Assembly: GCA_038248505.1 (NCBI GenBank) | Contig: JBBRXJ010000001.1 | Span: 1 to 64,000, forward strand | Reading direction: 5' to 3' | Source: JBBRXJ01 sp038248505 | Lineage (GTDB): Bacteria; Bacteroidota; Bacteroidia; Bacteroidales; JBBRXJ01 | DNA: 64,000 nucleotides | Part shown: piece after piece, positions 36,166 to 45,201 of the stretch | Numbering within the stretch: the stretch's first letter is position 1 | How the letters are laid out: every line of letters starts with the position of its first letter | Position numbers and translations under genes: made by a program | Notes under the pieces: generated by a model | Told to the model about the DNA's origin: nothing | Seen by the model: the letters and a program-made list of their open reading frames with translations, nothing else | Databases searched by the model: none

Positions 36166-36657
36166 TTATTGTGATTCGAGCTTTTTAATAATAGCCGAAC
36201 TTGAGAAACCATCAATTAAATCGATTGTTATAACTGTACCGCCACTTTGAGTTACCTCATTATAGCCAATAATTTTCTCGGTTTTATAATCACTCCCTTT
36301 AACAAGAATGTTTGGTTTAACCTTTTTAATAAGTTCGAGAGGAGTATCCTCATCAAATAAAACTACGATACTAACACAAGAAAGTGCTGCAAGTGTCACC
36401 GCACGTGCGTCTTCAGGATTAACAGGTCTATTGGCTCCCTTGAGTCTCTTCACTGATTGATCTGTATTTAATCCAACAACAAGTATATCCCCTAAGGAAG
36501 CTGCTTGAGCTAAGTATTCGATATGTCCACGATGGAGTACATCAAAACAACCATTAGTAAATACTATTTTTTTTGATTTAAAACGCCATATAGCAAGCTG
36601 TTTAGTAAGTTCAGTATCGGTAATTATATGTGATTTTATATGATTAAGCTTGTTCAT
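36166..36657 (-). CDS. RfaE2-like heptose/glycerol nucleotidyltransferase domain protein
   Basis: Cytidylyltransferase-like protein of the RfaE domain II type, which activates D-glycero-beta-D-manno-heptose 1-phosphate to ADP-heptose for LPS core; here as a stand-alone protein of 163 residues. Motif TNGCFDVLHRGH at 34-45 binds nucleotide. ATG at 36657 is chosen; a 28-residue longer frame would lie wholly in the UPF0104 gene and adds no family sequence. The gene still overlaps the end of that gene by 14 bases. No kinase (RfaE1) partner is in the window. Confidence 0.88.
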   Translation of the reverse strand: MNKLNHIKSHIITDTELTKQLAIWRFKSKKIVFTNGCFDVLHRGHIEYLAQAASLGDILVVGLNTDQSVKRLKGANRPVNPEDARAVTLAALSCVSIVVLFDEDTPLELIKKVKPNILVKGSDYKTEKIIGYNEVTQSGGTVITIDLIDGFSSSAIIKKLESQ

Positions 36658-37663
36658 ACGATGTTGTTTTGTCTTTTGAAATGAAAAGTGCGAGTAAAGA
36701 GATGCATCCAACCACAATAAACATAAGTGACATGGAACCATGAGTTAGAATAGCAAATGCCATCCCATCTTCGCGAGGGATACTATATAGAGTTAAACCA
36801 AGCGTAACTAAACCATGATATGCACCGATGCCGCCTTGTACAGGAGCAGACATTCCTAATCCGCCAATAATAAGAAGGAAGACACCATCAATTGGTTTAA
36901 GCCCAGAAGTCGCGCTGAGAGAAAATATGGCAACATAGGTCATTAACCAATACAAACCCCAAATAATAACTGTATGTAATATAAATTCCCAAACACGTTT
37001 CATCTTGAACACAGATTTCATTCCTTTTAAAATACCATACAATGTAATATTAATTTTTCGTATGAAAGTAATTGAATATATCCTCTCACGAAAAACAAAA
37101 TACATACTTATGCAAGAAATGATGAATGCAATAATAATGATCCATAAAGTCCATGAGAAACTAAATAATTTTAAAAGTTTTGAAAACATTGGGTCGATAA
37201 TATTATTTTGAATAAAACCGCCAAAAAAATCAAACTTAGCAAAAATGAGAATAAACAAAAGACCAAAAAGAATAAGCATATCAAAGGCTCTCTCAACAAT
37301 TACGGTACCTAATAATTTATCGATAGGTATTTTTTCCTTTTTATTCACTAACCCACAGCGTGTAAGTTCACCTATTCTTGGGAAAGCGAGATTTGCTAGG
37401 TAACCAACAAGTAGGGAGGGGAAAGTCGATTTTATGTTAGCTTTATATCCAATACCTTCAATAAGAATATTCCATCGGTATGCGCGACTTAAATGACTTA
37501 AAACGGCAATAATTAAAGAAATCAGAATCCACCAATAATTTGCAGATTTTAAATGTTCCCACAACATTGACATGTTAAGGTCTTTGAACGACAAATACAG
37601 AAGGAGTATTGCGATTGCTAAAAAGACGAAAAAGTTTATTGAACGAAATACGAGTTTTTTCAA
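36644..37663 (-). CDS. UPF0104 / lysylphosphatidylglycerol synthase-like membrane protein
   Basis: About 339 residues with eight or so membrane helices, matching the UPF0104 (LPG_synthase_TM, AglD-like) family. Members lack the lysyl-transferase domain of MprF and are thought to move lipids, but this is unproven. A longer frame opens at 37738 but overlaps panD by 65 bases; I place the start at a TTG at 37663 (product beginning KKLVFRSINFFVF after the initiator), 10 bases after the panD stop. The family signature GGLGMSAPVQGGIGAYHG is present near residue 275. Confidence 0.8.
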   Translation of the reverse strand: MKKLVFRSINFFVFLAIAILLLYLSFKDLNMSMLWEHLKSANYWWILISLIIAVLSHLSRAYRWNILIEGIGYKANIKSTFPSLLVGYLANLAFPRIGELTRCGLVNKKEKIPIDKLLGTVIVERAFDMLILFGLLFILIFAKFDFFGGFIQNNIIDPMFSKLLKLFSFSWTLWIIIIAFIISCISMYFVFRERIYSITFIRKINITLYGILKGMKSVFKMKRVWEFILHTVIIWGLYWLMTYVAIFSLSATSGLKPIDGVFLLIIGGLGMSAPVQGGIGAYHGLVTLGLTLYSIPREDGMAFAILTHGSMSLMFIVVGCISLLALFISKDKTTSYEQA

Positions 37664-37673
37664 GGCTTTAGAA

Positions 37674-38024
37674 TTAGATAAGTTTATTGGTTCGAGTATC
37701 AGGAAAAACCAATGCTGGCTTGAATATCTTAGCGTCATTAAAATCCATCATTGCAAAAGAAACGATTACAACAACATCCCCAACCTGAAACCTTCGGGCT
37801 GCGGGGCCATTTAAACAAATCTCAGAAGAACCACGTTCGCCTTTTATAACGTATGTTTCAATACGTTCGCCATTATTCACATTCAAAACCTGCACCTTTT
37901 CATTTTCAATTAGATTTGCCGCATCCATAAGATTTTCGTCAATGGTAATACTTCCAACATAATTTAGATTTGCGTTGGTTACCGTAACGCGATGTATTTT
38001 AGATTTTAGCACTTCTATAAACAT
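37674..38024 (-). CDS. panD: aspartate 1-decarboxylase
   Basis: Pyruvoyl enzyme that makes beta-alanine from aspartate for pantothenate synthesis. 116 residues. The proenzyme self-cleaves between G24 and S25 in NYVGSITID, generating the pyruvoyl group; K9 and Y22 regions are conserved, as is NGPAAR. It lies 9 bases after panC, so the two pantothenate genes form an operon. Confidence 0.97.
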   Translation of the reverse strand: MFIEVLKSKIHRVTVTNANLNYVGSITIDENLMDAANLIENEKVQVLNVNNGERIETYVIKGERGSSEICLNGPAARRFQVGDVVVIVSFAMMDFNDAKIFKPALVFPDTRTNKLI

Positions 38025-38033
38025 AGTGTAAAT

Positions 38034-38885
38034 TTAAGAAATTTTTAGATTATCAATTAGTCTAATCCCTCCAATTATAGCAGCCAAGCAAACTACCTTT
38101 TCTCCGGGTTCATTCCAGTTTGTAATTGAAACTAAAGTTTCAGCGTTGACGATTTCAACATACTCGGTATTTAATGTTCCACTAGCATTTATTCGGTCTT
38201 TAGCCCAAATTTTTACTTCATTAGGTGACATAATGGGTTTTAGGCTGGCGATTTTAAAAAGGGTGTCAGAGAGCAAAGCAGCTTGAGAACGTTGAGCTGA
38301 ATTTAATCGTGTATTTCGTGAACTCATAGCTAAGCCGCTTGATTCGCGGATTGTTGGGCATTCAATGATATCAATTTTTTGCTTTAAGATATACTTAGCT
38401 AGAAATTTAATGATAGCTAGTTGCTGAAAGTCTTTTTGGCCAAAGAATGCTTTATGGGGTTTTACAATATCAAAAAGACGTGCCACCACCATTGCCACGC
38501 CGTTAAAATGGCCAGGTCTATGCTCACCTTCCATGGTTTTATCCAAGTTTTGAAGGTCATATTTTTTGTTAGTTCCATCAGAATATATATCATCGATACT
38601 TGGAAGGAAAAGGCAATCATTTTCGCCCATCAAATTTTGAAGTAATGATATATCACGCTCATTATCTCGAGGATACAATTCAAAATCGGTTTTGTTGTTA
38701 AATTGAGTTGGGTTAACAAAAATACTTACAACACTAATAGCACACTCATTTTTGCTTGCTTGTATAAGCGATAAGTGCCCTTGATGCAAGGCTCCCATTG
38801 TTGGAACAAAGCCAATAGAATCTCCTATCGTCCTAATAGTATGAAGATAGTTTGTTAAATCGCTGTTTTTATGATATATACGCAT
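38034..38885 (-). CDS. panC: pantothenate synthetase
   Basis: Joins pantoate and beta-alanine with ATP to give pantothenate in the cytosol. 283 residues from ATG at 38885; 12 further in-frame codons upstream (to 38921) add a non-conserved, hydrophobic stretch and are probably not translated. Motifs: PTMGALHQGHLSLI with the HxGH nucleotide-binding signature, FGQKDFQQL, and SSRNTRL. It is divergent from the glycogen synthase-like gene. Confidence 0.95.
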   Translation of the reverse strand: MRIYHKNSDLTNYLHTIRTIGDSIGFVPTMGALHQGHLSLIQASKNECAISVVSIFVNPTQFNNKTDFELYPRDNERDISLLQNLMGENDCLFLPSIDDIYSDGTNKKYDLQNLDKTMEGEHRPGHFNGVAMVVARLFDIVKPHKAFFGQKDFQQLAIIKFLAKYILKQKIDIIECPTIRESSGLAMSSRNTRLNSAQRSQAALLSDTLFKIASLKPIMSPNEVKIWAKDRINASGTLNTEYVEIVNAETLVSITNWNEPGEKVVCLAAIIGGIRLIDNLKIS

Positions 38886-39059
38886 AGTAAAATGATTGTA
38901 AATATATAGAATAAGTTTCATCTGATTGAATTTTAAAAGGATTATAAGTCAATTAGAATCGAAGGAATTGAGTAAAACTCAGTATTAATGCAGTTTTTAG
39001 AGAAAATTAAAATCGTAGATAATTAATAATAAGATAATTAGATTGTAAATAAAATTTAC

Positions 39060-39067
39060 TAACTTTG
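39060..39067 (+). promoter_or_regulatory. -7 promoter box of glycogen synthase-like gene
   Basis: TAACTTTG followed by C matches the Bacteroidota -7 consensus. It lies 29 bases upstream of the ATG. A TTG at 39043-39045 is 14 bases away, closer than the usual 17-23. Confidence 0.45.
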
Positions 39068-39096
39068 CAGAACATCAAAATGTACAATAAAGCACA

Positions 39097-39903
39097 ATGG
39101 ATAAAGCAAGAATACTGTATGTTTTTCAGGAGATTACCCCATACGTTCCGGAGTCTGAAATTTCCATTATAAGTCGAAATCTACCGCAAGGTATACAGGA
39201 AAGAGGAAGAGAAATACGCACATTTCTCCCAAAATATGGATGTATAAATGAGCGAAGAAACCAGTTGCACGAAGTTATTCGACTGTCAGGCATGAATCTT
39301 ATTATCAATGAAACCGATCATCCATTGATTATTAAAGTCGCATCAATTCAAGCGGCACGAATGCAGATTTATTTTATTGATAACGAAGATTACTTTGGAC
39401 GAAAACATATGTTTAGTGATGAAAAAGGGGTTGAGTTTTCAGATAATGATGAGCGAACCATTTTCTTTACTCGAGGAGTACTTGAAACTATTAATAAATT
39501 GAGTTGGTCACCCGATATAATACATTGTCATGGTTGGTTTACAGGTTTAATAGCACTATATACTAAAAAAGCATATAGTGATAATCCTTTATTTGCAAAT
39601 ACCCGTATCATCACTTCAATTTATGCTGATGATTTTTCACATAATCTCAATAAGAAGTTTAAGGATAAAGTTATTATTGACGGAATTAGCAAGCGTGATG
39701 TTGAGGTTATTACGGCACCTTCCTATGTAAATCTAAGCAAACTCATTATTAGTCAGTCTGATGGAGTTATTTTCACTTCCCCAAATGTAAATCAAGATCT
39801 TCGCGACCACGCTAAAAAGGCAAGAAAAACCGTTCTTGAACATAATGCAGAGAGTTACATAGACGATTATCATGAATTCTATGATAAGATTGCCAATCAA
39901 TGA
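39097..39903 (+). CDS. glycogen/starch synthase N-terminal (GT5) domain protein
   Basis: 268 residues matching only the N-terminal starch synthase catalytic domain of GlgA (start ILYVFQEITPYVPESEIS, then DIIHCHGWFTGLIALY). The C-terminal GT1-type Rossmann domain that carries most of the ADP-glucose site is absent, although the stop is clean and a new gene follows 16 bases later. Short versions like this are common in Bacteroidota next to DUF4270 genes. Full glycogen synthase activity is therefore doubtful. Confidence 0.8.
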   Translation: MDKARILYVFQEITPYVPESEISIISRNLPQGIQERGREIRTFLPKYGCINERRNQLHEVIRLSGMNLIINETDHPLIIKVASIQAARMQIYFIDNEDYFGRKHMFSDEKGVEFSDNDERTIFFTRGVLETINKLSWSPDIIHCHGWFTGLIALYTKKAYSDNPLFANTRIITSIYADDFSHNLNKKFKDKVIIDGISKRDVEVITAPSYVNLSKLIISQSDGVIFTSPNVNQDLRDHAKKARKTVLEHNAESYIDDYHEFYDKIANQ

Positions 39904-39918
39904 TATTCATTTAAATTT

Positions 39919-41181
39919 ATGAGAAAAACATTATCCCAGATACTTATAGCAAGTCTGCTAGTGATATTTATATCGTGTGAAAATAAGATAAATGATTTTG
40001 GACGTGATATGCTAATAGGCGTAGACACCTTAACCGTTATTTATGATATAGATATTGATGCCTCAACCATATCTGTTGATGAAGTAGGCACCTCTGATTT
40101 TCCAATAGGCTTGTTAGGCTCTTATACGGATCCTATTTGGGGATTTACTAAAGCTGAGTTTATAACTCAATTGGTGCCAAGTAGGTCTGATGTGAAGTTA
40201 ATAGATGAGGTTTTACGTGTTGATAGTTTGTGTCTTATTATTAAATATCAAGCCGTTTATGGATCCAAATCTAGCCCTTTAGAAATAAGTGTTTATAATG
40301 TAAATACCAGCTTTAGTAATGATAGTGTTAGCAGCATTAATCTTTCAAATTACTGCGATAATCAAATTCTAAATGAAGGTGGCGACCCTGTTTTATTCAC
40401 CCCCAATGATTCAGTACTAAAAATATTTTTGGATATCTCATTTGCAGTAAATAATCTGCTAATCAATCCAGCTGCATTTAACTCATCTCATAGTGAATTA
40501 TTTTCTTCAACTAATGGATTATATCTTTCATGCAAAGATGTTTTAAATAAAGAAGGTTCAATTGTACATTTTAATTTAAACGAGACCTCTTTTAAACTAC
40601 GACTATATTATAATGGTAATCAAACATATGATTTTGTGGCAAATGATAAATGTTCGAGGGTGAAAAGCTTCAAGCATGATTTAGGGCATTCTTCTATTTC
40701 ATCATTACTAAATGATAGTACTCCTAGTCCAGATAGTCTTGCTTATATACAAGCAATGGGTGGTACAAATGTGTTAGTAAGATTAAATAATACTTTACCA
40801 TGGAAAAATTTAACCATTTTACATGCTGATCTTATTGTGCCCATTATAGAAAATGTAGAATATCCTGCACCTTCAATTTTAATGTTAATGACGCACGATA
40901 CTAAATACACAAAATCAATAACTACTGTTGATCCATTGTATATGGGAAAATATACAAATGGAGCAACGCTCATAAATGGCAACTACTCATTTAACATAAC
41001 AGAGTCAATTAAAAAAATAGCTTTAGGTATAGAGCCCGAGGAATTTATTATTTTACCTGCATATTCAGATAAAAATGGAAATAGGTTTTACAATAGCAAT
41101 ATAGCTAACCGAGTAGTTATATCGAATTCAAAAAACAAACATATAAAATTAAAAATTATCTATTCAAATTTTAAAGAATAA
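39919..41181 (+). CDS. DUF4270 family lipoprotein
   Basis: 420 residues with a lipoprotein signal (MRKTLSQILIASLLVIFISC, cysteine 20). The following DFGRDML and the long beta-rich part match DUF4270, a Bacteroidota surface or periplasmic family of unknown function. It lies 16 bases after the GT5 gene and 6 before glmS, so the three probably share a transcript. The functional link with glmS is unclear. Confidence 0.82.
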   Translation: MRKTLSQILIASLLVIFISCENKINDFGRDMLIGVDTLTVIYDIDIDASTISVDEVGTSDFPIGLLGSYTDPIWGFTKAEFITQLVPSRSDVKLIDEVLRVDSLCLIIKYQAVYGSKSSPLEISVYNVNTSFSNDSVSSINLSNYCDNQILNEGGDPVLFTPNDSVLKIFLDISFAVNNLLINPAAFNSSHSELFSSTNGLYLSCKDVLNKEGSIVHFNLNETSFKLRLYYNGNQTYDFVANDKCSRVKSFKHDLGHSSISSLLNDSTPSPDSLAYIQAMGGTNVLVRLNNTLPWKNLTILHADLIVPIIENVEYPAPSILMLMTHDTKYTKSITTVDPLYMGKYTNGATLINGNYSFNITESIKKIALGIEPEEFIILPAYSDKNGNRFYNSNIANRVVISNSKNKHIKLKIIYSNFKE

Positions 41182-41187
41182 GTATTT

Positions 41188-43023
41188 ATGTGCGGAATTG
41201 TTGGATACATAGGAGATAAACAGGCATATCCGATTTTAATTAACGGTTTACGCAGACTCGAGTATAGAGGATACGACTCTGCTGGAATCGCTTTGCTTGA
41301 TAAAAAAATAATTGTACATAAGTGCAAGGGCAAAGTAAGTGATCTTGAAAATCATATACAAGGGAATCAAATACAAGGTACTATTGGAATGGGTCATACA
41401 CGCTGGGCTACACATGGAGAGCCAAATGATGTAAACGCACATCCCCATACATCTAACGAGGGTTTTTTTACCATTATTCATAATGGTATTATTGAAAACT
41501 ATTCAGGTTTAAAAAGAAAATTACTTGATCGTGGGTATAAATTTTCAAGTGAAACAGATACTGAAGTTTTAGTAAATCTAATCGAATATATTTACGTTAA
41601 GGGAAATGTATCAGCAGAAATTGCCGTAAGACTGGCGCTTACAAAAGTGGTTGGTGCTTATGGAATTATAGTAATGTGTAAGAGTGAACCTGATAAAATT
41701 ATAACAGCACGCAAAGGCAGTCCTATTGTTATTGGAGTTGGTATTGGCGAATATTTTGTAGCTTCAGATGCAACCCCTATAGTTGAGCATACAAAAAGCG
41801 TGATTTACTTAAATGATAATGATGTTGCCATTATAAAAAAGGATGAGCTTTTATTAAAAACCATTCATAACGATAAGCTCACACCCAAGGTGCAGAAAAT
41901 AAATTTTGAGATAGCAGCACTTGAGAAGAATGGGTTTGACCATTTCATGCTAAAAGAAATTTTTGAGCAGCCTAAAAGTATTGAAGATACTATAAGAGGA
42001 CGTGTTTCACGTGAGAATTTAGAAATTCACTTAGGTGGATTGTATGATGTAATGGACAAACTCACGAGTGCTCGTAGGATTATTATTATTGGTTGTGGAA
42101 CATCATGGCATGCAGGTTTAGTTGGTGAATATTTAATAGAAGAATTTGCACGTATTCCTGTTGAGGTGGAATATGCCTCTGAATTTAGATATCGTAATCC
42201 TGTTATTTTTCCAGATGATGTTATAATTGCAATAAGTCAGAGTGGCGAAACAGCAGATACACTTGCTGCAATTCAATTAGCTAAGCAAGCAGGAGCTCTT
42301 GTAATTGGCGTTTGCAATGTAGTTGGTTCTAGTATTCCACGCGAAACACATGCCGGAGTTTATACACATGCTGGACCTGAAATAGGTGTAGCATCAACAA
42401 AAGCATTTACGGCACAAGTAACCGTACTCTTTATGATGATGATGATGCTTGCAAAAAACCGCAAACAAATTGACAAAGCTACATACCAGGAATTGATAAG
42501 TGAATTAATTAAAATACCTGAAAAAGTAGAAAGAATTCTCGCAAAAGATAAACATATTAAGAAACTCGCAAAACTTTTTAAGGACTCTACAAACTTTCTA
42601 TATCTAGGCAGAGGATATTTATTTCCTGTAGCATTAGAGGGAGCCTTAAAATTAAAAGAGATTTCATATATACATGCAGAAGGCTATCCGGCAGCAGAAA
42701 TGAAACATGGTCCAATTGCTCTTATAGATGCAAATATGCCCGTTGTTGTTCTTGCTACTAAAGATAAATCGTATGAAAAAGTAGTAAGTAATATACAAGA
42801 AATAAAGGCTCGACATGGAATTGTAATTGCCATTGTAACAGAAGGAGATGTAATCATAAAAGAAATGGCTGACTATGTAATGGAAATTCCAGATTCTCCT
42901 GAACCTTTAGCGCCTTTGCTTGCAGTAATTCCATTACAAATTCTATCGTATCATATTGCAGTAATGCGCGGATGCAATGTTGACCAACCTCGAAATCTTG
43001 CCAAATCAGTTACAGTTGAGTAA
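41188..43023 (+). CDS. glmS: glutamine-fructose-6-phosphate aminotransferase (isomerizing)
   Basis: Makes glucosamine 6-phosphate from fructose 6-phosphate and glutamine, the entry to UDP-GlcNAc for peptidoglycan, LPS and the nucleotide sugars encoded next door. 611 residues. Catalytic C2 of the class II glutamine amidotransferase (MCGIVGYIG), GHTRWATHG, then two SIS domains (IIIGCGTSWHAG; FLYLGRGYLFPVALEGALK) and the conserved end VDQPRNLAKSVTVE. No glmS ribozyme is possible in the 6-base gap upstream. Confidence 0.98.
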   Translation: MCGIVGYIGDKQAYPILINGLRRLEYRGYDSAGIALLDKKIIVHKCKGKVSDLENHIQGNQIQGTIGMGHTRWATHGEPNDVNAHPHTSNEGFFTIIHNGIIENYSGLKRKLLDRGYKFSSETDTEVLVNLIEYIYVKGNVSAEIAVRLALTKVVGAYGIIVMCKSEPDKIITARKGSPIVIGVGIGEYFVASDATPIVEHTKSVIYLNDNDVAIIKKDELLLKTIHNDKLTPKVQKINFEIAALEKNGFDHFMLKEIFEQPKSIEDTIRGRVSRENLEIHLGGLYDVMDKLTSARRIIIIGCGTSWHAGLVGEYLIEEFARIPVEVEYASEFRYRNPVIFPDDVIIAISQSGETADTLAAIQLAKQAGALVIGVCNVVGSSIPRETHAGVYTHAGPEIGVASTKAFTAQVTVLFMMMMMLAKNRKQIDKATYQELISELIKIPEKVERILAKDKHIKKLAKLFKDSTNFLYLGRGYLFPVALEGALKLKEISYIHAEGYPAAEMKHGPIALIDANMPVVVLATKDKSYEKVVSNIQEIKARHGIVIAIVTEGDVIIKEMADYVMEIPDSPEPLAPLLAVIPLQILSYHIAVMRGCNVDQPRNLAKSVTVE

Positions 43024-43034
43024 TTAGAGAAAAG

Positions 43035-43076
43035 ACCAAACCCCATTTATTGTTGATATCATAGATTGGGTTTGGT
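43035..43076. terminator. terminator between glmS and rfbB
   Basis: ACCAAACCC at 43035-43043 pairs with GGGTTTGGT at 43068-43076, giving a 9-bp stem with a 24-base loop, between two convergent genes. The stem is shorter than in the other terminators of the window and T-tracts are weak, so this is less certain. Confidence 0.5.
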
Positions 43077-43092
43077 ATAATAGATTAATAAA

Positions 43093-44148
43093 CTATCTTT
43101 TATTATATTGTTTATCGTAATACTTTCCATATTCACCAGAAAGAACGTTGTTCAACCAATTCTCATTTTCTAAATACCAGTCAAGAGTTTTAGATATTCC
43201 TAGTTCGAAAGTTGCAACAGGGGACCAACCGAGATCTTTTTTGATTTTAGAGGCATCAATAGCATAACGCATATCATGACCGGCACGATCTTTAACATAA
43301 GTAATAAGCTTTTCAGAGGTGCCCTGAGGTCTGCCAAGTTTTGTATCCATTAATTGACAAATTTTAAGAACAATGTCAATGTTTTTCCATTCATTATTGC
43401 CGCCAATATTATAAGTGTCACCTACTAATCCTTTATGGAATACAAGATCTATAGCTTCTGCATGATCTTCAACATAAAGCCAATCCCTCACATTTTCACC
43501 CTTACCATAAACAGGCAATTGTTTATTCGCTTTAATATTTGATATGAGTAGTGGAATTAATTTCTCTGGAAACTGATTTGGACCATAATTATTAGAGCAA
43601 TTTGTAATAACCACAGGTAAACCATAGGTATGATAATAGGCTCGCACAAGATGATCGCTGCTCGCTTTTGATGAAGAGTATGGACTGCGAGGGTCGTAAG
43701 CTGTTTCTTCTGTAAAAAACCCAGTCGCACCTAAAGAACCATAAACCTCATCAGTTGAAATATGATAGAACTTTTTATCTTCATAATTATCTTTCCAAGC
43801 AGCTCTAGCAGCCTCAAGCAGGCTAACAGTACCATGAATATTGGTTTTTATAAACTCTAAAGGGCCAGAAATGGATCGGTCAACATGTGACTCAGCAGCA
43901 AGATGTACAACTCCATCAATATGATAATCGTTAAAAACTTTTAAAATAGCTTCAGCATTGGTTATATCTTCTTTAATAAAGGAATAATTAGGGAAGCTAT
44001 CAATATCGCTTAAGTTTTCTAAATTACCGGCGTAAGTAAGCTTATCTAAATTGTAAATATGATACGATGGATATTTTTTTGCAAAACGGCGTACTACATG
44101 TGAACCAATAAAACCAGCACCTCCTGTTATTAGTATGTTTTTTTTCAT
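43093..44148 (-). CDS. rfbB: dTDP-glucose 4,6-dehydratase
   Basis: Converts dTDP-glucose to dTDP-4-keto-6-deoxyglucose, the first committed step to dTDP-rhamnose and related sugars. 351 residues of the extended SDR type: GGAGFIGSH near residues 9-16, HISTDEVYG (catalytic Thr-Asp-Glu) and YSSSKASSDH (Tyr-x-x-x-Lys). No rfbA, rfbC or rfbD is in the window. It is last of a six-gene minus-strand operon and lies 11 bases after galE. Confidence 0.95.
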   Translation of the reverse strand: MKKNILITGGAGFIGSHVVRRFAKKYPSYHIYNLDKLTYAGNLENLSDIDSFPNYSFIKEDITNAEAILKVFNDYHIDGVVHLAAESHVDRSISGPLEFIKTNIHGTVSLLEAARAAWKDNYEDKKFYHISTDEVYGSLGATGFFTEETAYDPRSPYSSSKASSDHLVRAYYHTYGLPVVITNCSNNYGPNQFPEKLIPLLISNIKANKQLPVYGKGENVRDWLYVEDHAEAIDLVFHKGLVGDTYNIGGNNEWKNIDIVLKICQLMDTKLGRPQGTSEKLITYVKDRAGHDMRYAIDASKIKKDLGWSPVATFELGISKTLDWYLENENWLNNVLSGEYGKYYDKQYNKR

Positions 44149-44159
44149 TTTTCATTAAA

Positions 44160-45191
44160 TTACTTTAATTGTTTTCTAATATGCTGCTCCCATTTCCATG
44201 CAGAAGACAAAGTATCTTCGAGGCTTTCATGAGCTTTCCATCCAAGTTCGTTATTTGCATATGCCGTATCAGCCCATACCTTCTCAACATCACCTGGTCG
44301 GCGATCAATAATTTTGTAGTTCAATTTTTTCCCGGTTGATTTTTCAAAAGCATTTATTATTTGGAGTACAGAAACTCCATTTCCAGTTCCTAAATTAAAT
44401 ACCTCAAGTGAGGTTTTATTCTTTTGTTGCACTAATCTATTAATTGCAATGACATGCGCTTTTGCAAGATCAACGACATTAATATAATCACGAATACATG
44501 ATCCATCAACGGTATCATAGTCGCTACCGAAGACTTTTAATTCAGATCTTAATCCGATGGCTGTTTGTGTAATAAAAGGCACCAAATTATCAGGAACACC
44601 AGAAGGTAGTTCGCCAATTAAAGCAGAAGGGTGAGCGCCAATTGGATTAAAATAGCGCAAAGAAATTACATTTTGCGTGGTATTTACTTTAACAAAATCG
44701 TGTAAAATTTCTTCACAAATTTGCTTTGTATTACCATAAGGTGATGTAGCTTTTTTAATAGGAGCATTTTCTGTTACAGGTAAAACATCAGGTTGACCAT
44801 AAACAGTACATGATGAAGAAAAAACGATGGAATGTATCGCATTCTCTTGCATTTCATCAAGAATATTTATTAGAGAGCTTAAGTTGTTTCTGTAATACTT
44901 AAGTGGTTTTTCAACAGATTCACCAACTGCTTTTGATGCTGCAAAGTGAATTATTGCGTCAATACCTTTATGTTTTAAAAAGAACTCGCGAACCTTTTGT
45001 GAATCGCAAATATTAAACTGTTCAAATATTGGTCTTTTATTTGTAATGCCAAAAATACCATCAAGCACTTCAATACGAGAATTTGATAAATCATCGATTA
45101 CAATAACTTCATATCCTTCATTCATTAGTTCAACCACCGTATGCGAACCAATATATCCAACACCACCTGTTACAAGAATTTTACCTTTCAT
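44160..45191 (-). CDS. galE: UDP-glucose 4-epimerase
   Basis: Interconverts UDP-glucose and UDP-galactose (possibly also the N-acetyl forms). 343 residues, extended SDR fold with GGVGYIGSHT at 9-18, FSSSCTVYG and SPYGNTK (Tyr-x-x-x-Lys). The end motif WKAHESLEDTLSSAWKW is typical. It sits 10 bases after the UDP-sugar dehydrogenase gene, so it supplies sugars for the same glycan. Confidence 0.94.
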   Translation of the reverse strand: MKGKILVTGGVGYIGSHTVVELMNEGYEVIVIDDLSNSRIEVLDGIFGITNKRPIFEQFNICDSQKVREFFLKHKGIDAIIHFAASKAVGESVEKPLKYYRNNLSSLINILDEMQENAIHSIVFSSSCTVYGQPDVLPVTENAPIKKATSPYGNTKQICEEILHDFVKVNTTQNVISLRYFNPIGAHPSALIGELPSGVPDNLVPFITQTAIGLRSELKVFGSDYDTVDGSCIRDYINVVDLAKAHVIAINRLVQQKNKTSLEVFNLGTGNGVSVLQIINAFEKSTGKKLNYKIIDRRPGDVEKVWADTAYANNELGWKAHESLEDTLSSAWKWEQHIRKQLK

Positions 45192-45201
45192 GTGTTCTTT
45201 T

